From the NCBI GenBank assembly GCA_963678705.1, contig OY783223.1, forward strand, positions 5,828,001 through 5,892,000: 64,000 nucleotides of DNA. Direction: 5' to 3'. Under the pieces are notes generated by a model. That model worked only from the letters and a program-made list of their open reading frames with translations. It was not told the DNA's origin and made no database searches. This stretch comes from Panorpa germanica (taxonomy: Eukaryota > Arthropoda > Insecta > Mecoptera > Panorpidae). This document shows, piece by piece, positions 1 through 11,852 of the stretch; positions within the stretch are counted from its first letter, which is position 1; each line of letters starts with the position of its first letter. A program made the translations under genes and the position numbers.

Positions 1-557
1 TATCATATTCTACATTGGGGTAAATTAAACCAAGTGGGGTAAAATCTTTGAAGGATAGTTCCTATTATATAGTTCAATGGCTACTCATGCTTAAAAGAGG
101 TTATAAGCGCAATAAAATATCCAAAATCTATTCCTACTTTTCTGACTCCAAAAAAAACTTCATTTTGCCTAAATGTTGTTAAATCAAAGCATCGCCATCC
201 CAATGTTTTGTCCTTAATTTTTCCGTTAGACACCCTGTATATTAAATGAATAAAATCATAGCACAATCGCAATCGTCAATCCGGATATCAAATACAGCTC
301 AAAAGTTGATCACCTTGTAGTTTTATTTTATTTTATTTTATTATTATTAGAAACAGAGCTCTAGCTACAAGGTTGTTAGAAAAAGTACAAGGAGTCATTT
401 CTGAAATGGAGCAAATTGAATGAGAGCAACAACTGGGTGCCCAATAATACATCTGTGGTAAAACCATATTTACCATAGAACTCAAGTCTTATTTTTTTCA
501 ACTTCAGGATCATGATTACCTTCAACAAAATTTTTTTTAAAAAAACTGCACCTAAAA

Positions 558-590
558 ATGACACGCCCATGACACGCCCATGACACGCCC
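558..590. repeat. 11-bp tandem repeat, three copies
   Basis: The unit ATGACACGCCC occurs three times in a row without mismatch. It is GC-rich compared with its surroundings. No function is evident. Confidence 0.9.
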
Positions 591-1261
591 ATTGGTTAGT
601 TCATATAGAGTTAATTTGTTAGCAAACCTCTAAAATGCATTTGATTACTAAATTATGTTAATTTTATATAATTGCATATGCATTTCTACATTCAGTGGGT
701 GCCTGGTGCATAATAGCATTCCGCTCCGTTATGAAATAAAACAGTGAATTCAGATTTTCACATTTTTTAAATCTTTTTACTTTGTATTATGAAAATATTG
801 ATTTCATATTGCTTGTAGAAAGTGTAATACTATTTTGTCTATCGGTTAACAAACTTTACTAGCAGCTGGGTGAGTATAAAAGTGAAAAAGAAGTGGCCGT
901 ACCAGAAGTGGGACTTGATTTAAGACAGGACCCCACTTGGAAACAATAAACGAAATATTTAACGAAAAAATTTAATGCGTTAAAGGGCTCAAGTTTCTCA
1001 CGATAAAAAAAATATTTTCGATAATGTTTTTTGACGACACAGTTAATATATAATTATTTCTATAATTACTATATGATAAAATAACATTTAAAGAATACTT
1101 TGTGAAATTTTCATAATTAAATATCAAGAAATGAGGCATTGATAGCGAATCTTCGCTGACGTCACAAAAAAAAGTTCCATTGCGGAGCCACTCATAACTC
1201 ATCACTGGATTATCTGAAATCGAAAAATCAAAATGATTTCATTAGTTGATAAGTTTCTGCA

Positions 1262-1417
1262 GGTAACCCTGTCGAGTTTTTCTTTTTTTTTATTGATTTT
1301 TCAATTTTTTACAGCACTTAAAACTCAAAATACCGAGTTTTCATGAAAAAAATCAGAAACTTTGTTATTTTAAAAAACGTTAACATAAAAAAATTAAAAA
1401 AACTCAACAGCGTTACC
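1262..1417. repeat. Short inverted-repeat element (MITE-like)
   Basis: The left end GGTAACCCTGTCGAGTTTTT pairs with a right end whose reverse complement is GGTAACGCTGTTGAGTTTTT (18 of 20 match). About 156 bp in all, with an AT-rich interior and no coding. It may be a tiny non-autonomous DNA transposon. No target-site duplication was recognised. Confidence 0.5.
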
Positions 1418-1928
1418 TAGGCATTTATACAAGGATAGAGTGTACAAAATTTCAAAAGAATCGGTCCAGTAGATTTTGAGCTAGAGAGGGCACCGACTCT
1501 GAAAAAGCTAAGTGTGAGAAACCGCATTGAAAAGTTTCTAAGTGCGCAGACGAAGTGAGAAGAAAGCAGACTTAAACCTCTATATCTCCGACAGTTTTAC
1601 TCCAATCGATTTCAAATTTTCACACAATAAACTTAATTTGTTGTACAATAATATAAATAAATAAAATGTTTATTTTCATTTCACTCACAATAATAAAAAC
1701 TAAATCGTAAAAGCATTTCCTCCTCCTAAGTTCGGCTCTGTTTATACATATTATTATATTATAACACAATCACTAGAACACACAACAAATTAAAGGTACA
1801 GACACCGCAGTAGGCGCTCTGTGGCTCATTTCGTACTAGTGAGTATCCGCGGCAAGGTGCCACGAAAAAAACACGCGAATTCAGAAAGTGATTAAATCAG
1901 AAAAGTGATTAATTTAGTTACTGGAAAT

Positions 1929-4900
1929 ATGAAATTCTTCTGCGCAAGTGTTGTTGCATTGGCTGTCATTGCTACAGGTATGGACATTAATTATAAAAAG
2001 GAATCTGTTCTTATTATTTATGTGTACTTATTAGGAAAGGAACCTGTTGAAAATAACCACTAGCTTTGGTTAGATTCCGTATAATATAGAAAGAAGCGGT
2101 ATTCAAATTTTACGCGTAAAAATTTGAAAATTGACACATAAAATTTAATATTTTAATGCAATTATGTAAAAATAGTGCCAATTATTCTATTTCTTATAGT
2201 TCTTGCTGAAAGAGGTAATTTTCAAGAGCTATATTAACAAAGGGAGAAGCATATATGTATATCAGTTGACATAACTGAGAATTGTAGGACTTTATAGTGA
2301 TGATAATAGAACATATGACATTAGTTTGACAACTGCGACAATAAGACATGCTCCAAATTAATCCTTTTTTACTGTAGTAAGAATATCGATTCAGTGGCTC
2401 CTAAATTCAAATTTGAATAGAGCTGTGCGCTCTGTGAAGCTATAACAATCTGCTGCTGGTTGTTATTGAACTAAATTTAAAGAAATTAAAATCTCAGGAC
2501 TCTAGGGTTGCATTATTTAAACAAATGTAGATTTTAGGACTGAGGGTCAAGTGAAGGTTATACTGTCGAAGTTTTGCTGAACAAAAAGTATAATCTTTGG
2601 AAAGAAACAGATTTATATTAAATAAGATAAAGTGAATTTAAATTAATTACAAAATAAAGTTTTACTTGTGATAAGATTCAATTGATTATATAGTTTATTA
2701 GGGTGATAACTACAATTTGTGAAATTTAAAGTGACAGATTTTGTTGAGACTCTATGTCTATAGTATTACGAGTATATAAAAATAACACATAGTTTAATAC
2801 GTAGTATGTATTATAGCAAGCGCAGTCGCACCTACTTAGTATTGTTTATTTATAAGAACAAAAACCCGTCATTTCTCTTTGATAATTCTGCACACGTACT
2901 GAGAGCTACGTTTTGTTTTTAAATTACCACTACGTTATAAAACAATACATGAAGAAGACCGTGTCCATGGCCGTTACATCCTCGGCAACTCGACTAACTC
3001 TTTATTCAGTAATTAAGATAGTTTTACAGTTACTAATTTAGTAATTTATTAAAATATCGCGGTAATAAAACCACTAACTGATAAATAATATATAATTAAC
3101 ATGTTTGAAAGTTAAATTATAATTTACTCGTATTAATAATTATAATTATTTTAACTTTATTATTTCTAACTTATACAAAACTAGTGCCTGTTGAGTAAAG
3201 AGTATGACCTTTGAAGAGTAATGCCCGCAAAATGCAAAATATGGATGTTACCTTAATTCAAGTAATATGTTACTTAAACAAAGCCTAGTAACTTTTAATC
3301 AGGTCTAATGTTGTAGCTATCTTTATATATAAAAAACTCGAAAAGAGGTCGGTTGATTCACTTGAAATTTTGTCACAACGTTTTCGAACATCCAATTAAT
3401 TTCTTTCGTTTCTTTCCAGTTGATTGTCGTCCGTATTTGTGTCCTTTATTTACTTTCCCATTCATTTCATATCAACCTGAGCCACCAGACTTTGCTACTA
3501 TTTTATAATCTTGCATAAACTGATATTAGCAAAACAAAATATTAGTTAACATTAATTATAACAAATTCTGACGCCCCGTTCTCACTCACTGAGTTTTAGT
3601 GTTAATTTAAGGTTTTAACCTAAAATGTAAGTTTCAGCTTGCTAAATACAATAATTTATATTAAATAAAGATAGTAATTATTACAAAATAATGTATACTG
3701 ACGCATAACGTATGATTTTACAAGTTTAAAATTACATTTAAGGCTAAAATCTTAAATTAAAACTAAAAACAGTGAGTCAGAATGTAAATAAGTCATTTTA
3801 CTAATATTTTGCATGCGAACTCTTTTAATTATAAATAGCACAAAATTTGTAATATTTATTTAACACCTAAACAAATAAATATTCCCATTAAGGTAATGGT
3901 TTATGATTCTATGTAAATAGCATTAGAACCAAGCATATTCTGCTTGTTAGATTTACCACCACTACTTGCACGCATATCAGAAATTAAATTAGTTAATAAA
4001 AGTATTAATAAATTATAAGAATACAAATAAAAATGCAATAAGCAATCAAAAATAACCAGTATTGATTAAAAAACCTTCGTTGTCTGAATCTTAAATCAAA
4101 AACAAAACTAATATATTTGAGAAATATTTTAAGTGTACTTTGTGATGTAAAACTTAACATATAATAAAAAATAGACATTTAGTAAACTGCAGACGTAATA
4201 TTATGTTTTGTGTTTAGCGGATAATACGTAAGGTAAATTTGCAATTGTAAAATATGATTTTGCCCTAAATCTCGCACCAGGTTATTGCCCCTGCGAACTG
4301 GACCATTCTCTTTGTCAAATAAACGCAATACGGTTTTGATATTGATCTACTTTTGAAGTTACATCACTGTAATTGGTTCTTTATAACATATATACTAAAA
4401 ATAATTAAAAATATCAAACAAAAAATGTTTTATAAATGACTTTGTATGAGTCTTTAAATTAGCTTGTCGTTTTGTGTCGGAGCTGTGTTCTTGGTGTCCG
4501 TAATGAATGTCTGTTACTTTTACTTTTCAAGTAATTGACTGGTTAAAAAAATGATTAACTAGGAGAGCTGTTGCAATAAATAGCCACTGGCGAATTAAGC
4601 GCTGTGTGCGTGCCATAATGCCATATGGTTATTATGTAAAATTAAATGCTAGGCGAATTATATGTGGCAGCGCTCGTTTATGATCTAGATTTTAATAGAA
4701 ATAAACAAAACTTATCTAAATCTTAATGAAATAACAACTGCTAGCGCAGTGACGTTTAATTCTGCATCTCTTTCGCACTTCTATTGTTTGACAGCGATGG
4801 TAAAGGTAGGCAAATGTAGTACAAATATGTGTAAAAAATTTCAATCGTTAATAACTTCTATAATAATGCGAATTGTATAAAAATAATTGGATACTTGAGG

Positions 4901-7900
4901 TTTTGATAGCCAACTTAATCAATATACAGAGCAGTTTTATAAAAATTTAAGTTGTGGTTTACAAACCAATCACAGAAGCCAAGAGTCTGGTATATAAATC
5001 AATACACTAGTTTCTTAATGTGCAAAACAGATTTCCTGTTTTATCTTTTGTTTATTTGAATATTAATTAGTAATTTAACCTTGACGGAAACAAGATTTTT
5101 TATTTTAAAATATGCAACGAACTTATTTAAATATTAGATTTAAAAAAATCATAGCCAAAAGCGTAGAAAAAAAGTAGGATTTATTAGTTTAGTGATCTTT
5201 AACTTTAAAGGTCATTAGAGACTGTTTCTAAATAAGCAAGCATTACTATTATTATTTAGTTTAATCTACTACGAGTATTTTTTTCTGTTAAATGTAAAGG
5301 TATTATACTTTAAATATTGACCAAGTCTAGGAATAAGGGTTAGATTATATTTGTTCAGCGTCATATGTTCTCTGGAATTGTAATTAATTTTAAATGAAAG
5401 AAATTTCTGAAAACCATTCAATTTCTGAACGTAATTTGTTTCATTCCCTAGTAACAGCATTGTGTTAGTATATTTTTCTATACTACATTCGAATTAAATA
5501 TTGGGGTCAGTTTCGAATAAATTGTGATGGTACGACGTTTTTAATATATTTTTTATATCTATATAACTATTTATAAATATATTTTAAATTATATTCTAAT
5601 TTAGTTTTTGTGATTATTTTCAGTTCAAGCTGGTGTTCTTCTAGATGCAGCACCTTCCTGTCCAGAACACTACGGTATCCAGGTAACCTAATAATTCGAA
5701 ATGACATCACCCGCAGATTTAAAATTAAAATTAAAATTACTGTTTTAATTGTTAATCTCTCATATAATATTGCGAGCCGGTTTTGATGCCAACTTTATCA
5801 ATACATTGAATAGCTTTATAGAAATTAAGACGTGGTCCACAAGCCCATTTTTGAGCTATGCTGTCCGCTATATAAAAGACAAATGTTGTTACGTCATTAG
5901 CAAAAACTTAAATAAACAAGATTTAGAAAAAAAAAATAATTTAGAAACTTGACACATTCAGATATAACAAAAATAAACAGATCTTTAAAAAAACATTGTA
6001 AATAAACGTAAATTCATTTCTTCGTTTACCAATCGATGTTTCGATCAATAATAAAGAAGTAATCTGTAATAACTTGCTATCCATTTCTTCCGTTAAACTT
6101 TCGATTGTCTGTTCTTGCAGTCGTCTGACCGTCTGGTTGTTTTGTCTTCATTCATTGAGACAGACTTTTACTTTTCTCTTGCTGTATCATCTCCTGTACT
6201 TCCCGTTCTCCACACGTTTCTAGTTTCTCATAATGTCATCATATTTCATCTCCAGCAGAGATGCCACCAGTTATCTACATCTTAATCCGGTCCCACGATT
6301 TCTTCCTATTTCTCTTCACGACAGTCTGCAACATTTCTCTTAATGATCAAAGTAAGAGCGGAGGAAATCTTTAAAGTAATAGTCGCGGGAATAAATTAAC
6401 TGTGAATAATTTTTATAGCAATAAATATGTAAAAAACAAATGACAAAAAGAAAGAAATCCTCTTTTATTCTTAACTGTGTAAAATGTCAAACTGCAATGG
6501 GTTTGTAAACACATATTTTTAAAACTATTAAATACCTAAAAGATGACGTAATTGTATGTTTTCAGAAAGGCATTTGTTACTACTATTAGGCACTACATAC
6601 TTCCGCCTTAAATCATTGAATTACATATCATTGTGATTAATTTCATTTCGTGATCCTTATTTTATCTACCCATTCTCACTCCTTTCAAAAGAAACAATAG
6701 AAATACAAACAACACGTATAAATTTAAACCCATACTGGTTCTCTCTTCCTGCTACTCTACGTCTTGTTTCTACTCTCCCTTTACTGCCTCATTGCACATC
6801 TTTTGACAAGCGTAATTGCTTAGAGCATATATATATCGAGGGAGAATACTGGGCCTGAAAGTGTGTCCAAAATGTGTGCGAGAGAGAAAGGTATATGTTC
6901 CTATTTCTTCTCCATGCGCATGCGTCGAAAGTAACAGTTGTCAAATCAGAGCTGTCTAGATATAATACGTGACAGTTGTTAAATATGACATTATATTGAT
7001 GTAGAATAATGTAGATATGTATAAATATAAATGGAAATGAATATAACTAAAAACGTGAGTTCTGTCCACTCCAAATATCAACTGTGTTGGCCGTTATCAA
7101 TACAGCTTCATCTATAGCGTTCATGAGTATATGTTTTCACTGAACTGTCACTGTTTTACCTATAGACGAGCTTTGTACCAACTAAAGAAATATAATTTCT
7201 TTACATATTTAATATTTATTATATCTAAATAGAATATTAATATTTATTATGTATACAGCTGTCACTTTCGACGCATGTGCATAGAGAAGAAATGGGAACA
7301 TATACCTTTCTCTCTCGCACACATTTTGGACACACTTTTAATCTATAGGAAATATAGGCTCTTCACTCTCCATTTGCCAGATATTGTGTTCTTCTGTTGA
7401 TTAAAGCTATGTGATTAATTTTGTTCCAATTTTAGGCATACGCTCATCCAGAACATTGCGATCAGTTTTTCCTATGTACCAATGGCACTCTGACAGTAGA
7501 GACATGTGAGAACGGACTCCTGTTCGACGGCAGAGGTGCCGTACACAACCACTGCAACTACATCTGGGCTGTAGAATGCGAAAATAGAAAATTCGACCGT
7601 AAGTCGAATTTCATTGATTCATTAATAAAACCCAAGTCGCAACCCAATTCTTGCCGGTAATATAGATCTCTTCGGTTCTTTCAGCTACTCCAATTTCTTC
7701 ACCCGGATGTGAATATCAGTTCGGCATCTACCCAGATAGCGCTGAGTGTTCCACAAGCTACGTAAAGTGTGCATACGGAGAGCCTCATCAAGAACCTTGT
7801 GAAGCAGGTCTAGCTTATGATGACCGCATCCACGGATGCAACTGGCCCGATCTGTTAACCGATTTATGTAACCCAGAAGGTAAATAGAATTACAGTTTAC

Positions 7901-8186
7901 TTTTATAATGGTTTGAAACTTAAATATACTAAACATTTTTAAAATTTTATTTTTAGCTGTTGTTGGATTCAAATGCCCAACTAAGATTCCTTCCAACACT
8001 ATTTCTGCAAAGTTTTGGCCCTTCCCCCGGTTCCCAGTACCTGGAGATTGTCACCGTTTAATCACCTGTGTCGAAGGTCACCCAAGACTCATCACATGTG
8101 GAGAAGGTAAAGTTTTTGATGAGTCAACTTTGACCTGTGAGGACCCAGAACATGTTCCACACTGTGGAAACCACCTCAGAAAGTAA
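1929..8186 (+). CDS. obst-E: Cuticular protein analogous to peritrophins, three chitin-binding domains (obstructor-E-like)
   Basis: Secreted chitin-binding protein of the CPAP3/obstructor class, which binds chitin in the extracellular cuticle matrix and helps order it. Five coding exons: 1929-1977, 5624-5682, 7436-7598, 7685-7879 and 7957-8186, all GT-AG and phase-consistent, giving 231 residues. Residues 1-19 form a signal peptide with likely cleavage after VQA. Three ChtBD2/CBM14 domains follow at about C29-C84, C99-C152 and C162-C225; each keeps all six cysteines and the aromatic residues typical of chitin contact (for example DQFFLC). The motif GCNWPD, followed by LC and GFKCP between domains 2 and 3, and the HPRLITCG stretch in domain 3 resemble obstructor-E more than obstructor-A or Gasp. 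The family is sure; the paralogue letter is from memory. Intron 1 (3.6 kb) and intron 2 (1.75 kb) carry inverted-repeat elements. The signal-peptide-only first exon is usual for insect cuticle genes. Confidence 0.9.
3579..3782. mobile_element. MITE-like inverted-repeat element in intron 1 of the obstructor gene
   Basis: The left end begins TTCTCACTCACTGAG and continues TTTTAGTGTTAATTTAAG. The right end, reverse-complemented, reads TTCTGACTCACTG and then TTTTTAGTTTTAATTTAAG. These imperfect ~32-bp terminal inverted repeats enclose a ~200-bp AT-rich interior without coding. The CACTCACTG core is shared with the larger elements at 24075 and 26864, so it is probably a relative. Confidence 0.65.
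4736..4960 (+). repeat. Dispersed repeat, copy 1 (second copy at 23038)
   Basis: Begins at TGCTAGCGCAGTGACGTTTA and shares several blocks in order with 23038-23277: the GCATCTCTTT block, the AGCGATGGTA block, TAATAACTTCTATAAT and the TTTTGATAG-CAACTT block. Lies within intron 1 of the obstructor gene. No coding and no terminal repeats recognised. Confidence 0.6.
6100..6350. other. Pyrimidine-rich stretch in intron 2 of the obstructor gene
   Basis: The plus strand here is strongly C/T-biased with many CTT, TCTC and TTCC runs. The same bias returns at 6730-6800. Similar stretches occur at about 13950, 25730 and 38290. It is not a coding region. Confidence 0.4.
6858..7338. mobile_element. DNA-transposon-like element with ~80-bp terminal inverted repeats
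   Basis: The left arm starts at AAAGTGTGTCCAAAATGTGT and runs through GCGAGAGAGAAAGGTATATG and GCATGCGTCGAAAGT. The right arm is its reverse complement over about 80 bp with few mismatches. The ~320-bp interior is AT-rich and has no transposase. Part of the interior, around CTTTGTACCAACTAAAGAAA, reappears reversed at 27776-27897. It ends only ~97 bp before exon 3 of the obstructor gene. Confidence 0.8.
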
Positions 8187-8382
8187 ATTTCGTCGAAATT
8201 CAAAAAGAAAATTATTTTAAATTATTTTAATAATACAATGCTTGTTTGAATATGGATTTCGATCAAATTAAAGATAAAAATTTCACGTTTTATTAATCAT
8301 ATACAAAATTGTCATGAAGGAAACAATGGTAACCTCAAATTAAAATTTCGTTTTGTTTAATTTTAAGACAAGCATTGTTAAA

Positions 8383-8491
8383 AATAAAACTTGTAAAATA
8401 TACCAACGAATTTTTGTAACATTCCTAAAATTATATTTATAATAAAACAGAAATATATTTTGTACATAATTTTATAAAATTTATTAATAAA
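8383..8491 (+). terminator. Polyadenylation signals of the obstructor-like gene
   Basis: Three AATAAA hexamers lie at about 8383, 8441 and 8486, 200-300 bases after the stop codon, in a very AT-rich 3' region. Which one is used cannot be told from sequence. Confidence 0.5.
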
Positions 8492-8544
8492 GAATTTCTT
8501 CTATAAATAATTATTTACTCATTTTATTTTAAGATAGAAAAGAA

Positions 8545-9177
8545 AATGGGCTTGTGTCCTATATCTTAATTACTATAAAAGTGTACTATATATTGATAAA
8601 GTGGGTTACTAGAACCTCAAATGTTCAATTATTTTTTAATAACTTCTTATATGTTAAGAGATATTAACAATTAAAAAAGTCATGTTGTCTCTTTAATTAT
8701 TAAAGGGATTCAACGTTGTTCACATTCCAAATGCATGTGACATCACAATCCTTGTGTAAGGTTACCAAGCTTACAGCTCATAAATCTCTGCTACATGTAT
8801 ATCAAAATATCAAATATTATTTACAGCTATTTCAAGGAACAATAAAATTCCAATATTATGTCTGCCTTAGCAGGGTTAAATAAAATAAAAACTTATTAAT
8901 CTTTGATTTAATCTTTATTATTTGACTACCAACAGCTACAGAACATTACCACAGCACTGACCTACTCAACAAATAACTGACGTTAAAATGCATTTCACGT
9001 CATACAAATATGGCCGACCATTTCTAGCGCTAAAACTACAATTCAAATTTTTAATTGCTATATCTTCGTCAACATTTAGATATTTAATAAAATAGACACG
9101 GCAATACACATTTATTAACATCAATTTCAATCAACAATTGAGAAATCGACCACTAAAAAATGAGGAGAAAGCCCATT
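8545..9177 (+). mobile_element. Non-autonomous DNA transposon, family 1, copy A (nearly full length)
   Basis: 633 bp. The left end is AATGGGCTTGTGTCCTA; the right end GGAGAAAGCCCATT is a slightly decayed inverse of it (other copies end GGACACAAGCCCATT). Interior landmarks shared by all copies are GATAAAGTGGGTTACTAGAA, the GGGATTCAACGTTGTNCACA block, CCAACAGCTACAGAACATTA and CATTTCTAGCGCTAAAACTA. No coding capacity. No clear target-site duplication at the borders. Confidence 0.85.
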
Positions 9178-10927
9178 AACATTTATTTAGGTTGTAAAGA
9201 CTGTCGTAGAAAGAGACGTCGATAGATGGTGGGGTAGACCCTAGAATATATACGGTTTCTGCATTTCTTGAGATAAAAGAAGATAGGAAAAAGCAACAGA
9301 GATTTTTAAATATTTGTAAAACAGTTTAGTAAATTATTTATCACATAAAACCTCTATTAATTAGTTTAAAGACATTAATAATTAATCTTCTAAAAATAAT
9401 TATTTACCAATAATGTAAACCTAAAATACGGCTGATACAAATATTCATTTCTTTCATAGGTGGCACTATTAGTTTATAAATTACAACGCCTGATCAGTTT
9501 GCAACCGTATATACTTTTCTGTAACTATATATGAAAGAAAACCTTTCTGCAATTCTTCAAAACTGAAATTTAAATTAATATAATAACTATTAATGATTTT
9601 CCGTATTATTTCAGTTTATCAAAAAGTAGTCTATGTTCTTACGTTATGTTAATAATTTAAATCACAAAAAACGCAATAGTTCAAATGTAAGAAAATCGTT
9701 GGTTAATTTATAACAAGATGGTTATATCTCTTTGTAAAATAAAAAACAGTAAATTTAGTTCAACCACAATGTTATATTATTAAAATAAAATAATTAATTT
9801 CATATAAACATTCATTAAATCGCTTGGACGTGTTACGCCTAAATTGACAGCAACACAAATAACACATTTTTTAAATAATAATTTTTATAAATAATTTGTT
9901 ATGAAATTATCTGTAGTTCTGTTACGTTATATATTTTGTAGGTTATATAATAAATTTGTACACAGTGTGTGATATTTATTTTTTGTTTTGTTTGTATTGT
10001 AGAGTACCGGATGTACAAAGCATAAATTTTTTTACGTTTTCATGAATCATGCGATTTAAATTTAAATTAACAAAAAATCCTGTTTTTATTATTCAAATCT
10101 TTTTATTAATATTACATAATTACACTTTTATTGCAACAGTGGAATAATAGTTGAGCATTCTACTGCAAAAGAATTATTAATTGGATGCCATTTTACTTAG
10201 GCAAATATGAGTGTAACTATTTCAGTTTTCGAAAACGCTGCCTAAAGTTGAAATGGGATGAAGAAAGTCCCTTCAATGGCCATGGAACTTATGAATTATA
10301 TCCTAGAACTCACTGTTAGGAGATATATAGCAAGGAGACCGTTTTCAGTCGCCATTTTTTCAAGATGGAGGTCTAGATCATTAAAATTGAGGCTGGTAAA
10401 CAAAATGTTCGGAATTAGCGCAGCTTTTTGTCCCGTCAAGTAATTTAAATACACATTTCTGAATAGTTATACCAATTCTCTAAAAGTTGTTATCAAAATA
10501 TATTCCTTGCTTATCATCTGAGATTTCTTTATATAATCCTTATTCCACAAATTTGTGACGTCACTATTATTTTAATAAAACATTTATAAAACCTATAAAA
10601 ATGAAATAAACTGAATTTCTCATTAGCTGTGATAACAAACCGACCGCTTACTTAAATGTATTAATTAACAAAATCATGTAATTACCGCTTCATTAAAGAC
10701 TGATGATCATTTTTTATCTGTACGAGTAGTTGTAGAAGGAAATGGTTAACATGTAGTAATGTTAATTACTAAGAAATAATTGAACTGTGACGTTGAAAAT
10801 TATCCAACCGCAAAATTTTGTGGTGAGACATTATCGGTAGTACATAGAGTTTGAGACGTAGATTAGATCCAAGAAGCACAGCATGCTCGAGTCAGAGATA
10901 GTTACAGACATGTTGATAAAAGTTTGC
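9178..10927. other. Intergenic, nothing recognised
   Basis: AT-rich DNA between two family-1 transposon copies. A short open frame at 10258-10443 has no recognisable motif and no splice or promoter context, so I do not call a gene. Confidence 0.5.
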
Positions 10928-11534
10928 AATGGGCTTGTGTCCTATGTCTTAATTTCTATAAAAGTGTACTATATATTGATAAAGTGGGTTACTAGAACCT
11001 CAAATGTTCAATTATTTTTTAATAACTCCTAATATGTTAAGAGATATTAACAATTAAAAAAGTCATTTTGTCTCTTTAATTATTAAAGGGATTCAACGTT
11101 GTACACATTCCAAATTCATGTGACAACACAACCGCTGCCAACCTTACAGCTCATAAATCTCTGCTTCATGTATTTATATTTCAAATATTATTTACAGCTA
11201 TTTTAAGGAACAATCAAATTTCAATATTATATCCGCCGTAACAGGGGTAAATAAAATAAAAACTTATTATTCTTTTACTTTACCTGATTATTTGACTACC
11301 AACAGCTACAGAACATTACCACAGCACTGACCTACTCAACAAATAACTGATGTTAAAATGTATTTCACGTCATACAAATATGTCCGACCATTTCTAGCGC
11401 TAAAACTACAATTCAAACTTTTAATTGCTATATCTTCGTCAACATTTAGATATTTAATAAAATAGACACTATAACATCAATTTCAATCAACAATTGAAAA
11501 ATCGACTACTAAAAAATGAGGACACAAGCCCATT
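10928..11534 (+). mobile_element. Non-autonomous DNA transposon, family 1, copy B (full length)
   Basis: 607 bp with intact ends AATGGGCTTGTGTCCTA and GGACACAAGCCCATT. Slightly shorter than copies F and G because of small internal deletions (for example after TAGACACTATAAC near the 3' end). The same internal landmarks as copy A in the same order. No coding. Confidence 0.88.
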
Positions 11535-11852
11535 ACAGTAGCTTCGAAGACATACACACGAATGCAACTTTGTCTCAAAATTTCAAGGCAATCAACCGAC
11601 TAGTTTTTGTTCGCTTTTATTTAGATCAGAAATAGATTATTGTTTTTTATCCTTTTGTTGTTAATTTTACAAAAAAATCATTTGGTTTTAGTGTACCATA
11701 ATGGAAAACAGATACAAAACGTTATTCCTGTATCATTTTTATATTTGTGTTAGATGTTTAATTACGAGGAAAGTCTAAAATATGTAAAAGATCTCATAAT
11801 AAAACAAAATGATTTAGCAAGCTCTTTGCAAAGACGGTCATGGCCTTTGATT

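Larger units (their letters stand above)
1..1928. other. Upstream intergenic sequence, no gene seen
   Basis: AT-rich DNA with only short open frames and no recognisable protein. It holds a T/A-rich simple stretch (TTTTA units near 320-350), an 11-bp triple tandem repeat at 558-590 and a short inverted repeat at 1262-1417. The last ~130 bases, before the ATG at 1929, are less AT-rich and are the likely promoter and 5' leader of the chitin-binding protein gene. I could not fix a TATA box or transcription start. Confidence 0.6.

Noticed and set aside
7685-7999. 104-codon open frame on the minus strand
   Set aside because: Antisense to exons 4 and 5 of the obstructor-like gene; its residues show no motif, and the forward strand has the six-cysteine chitin-binding pattern.
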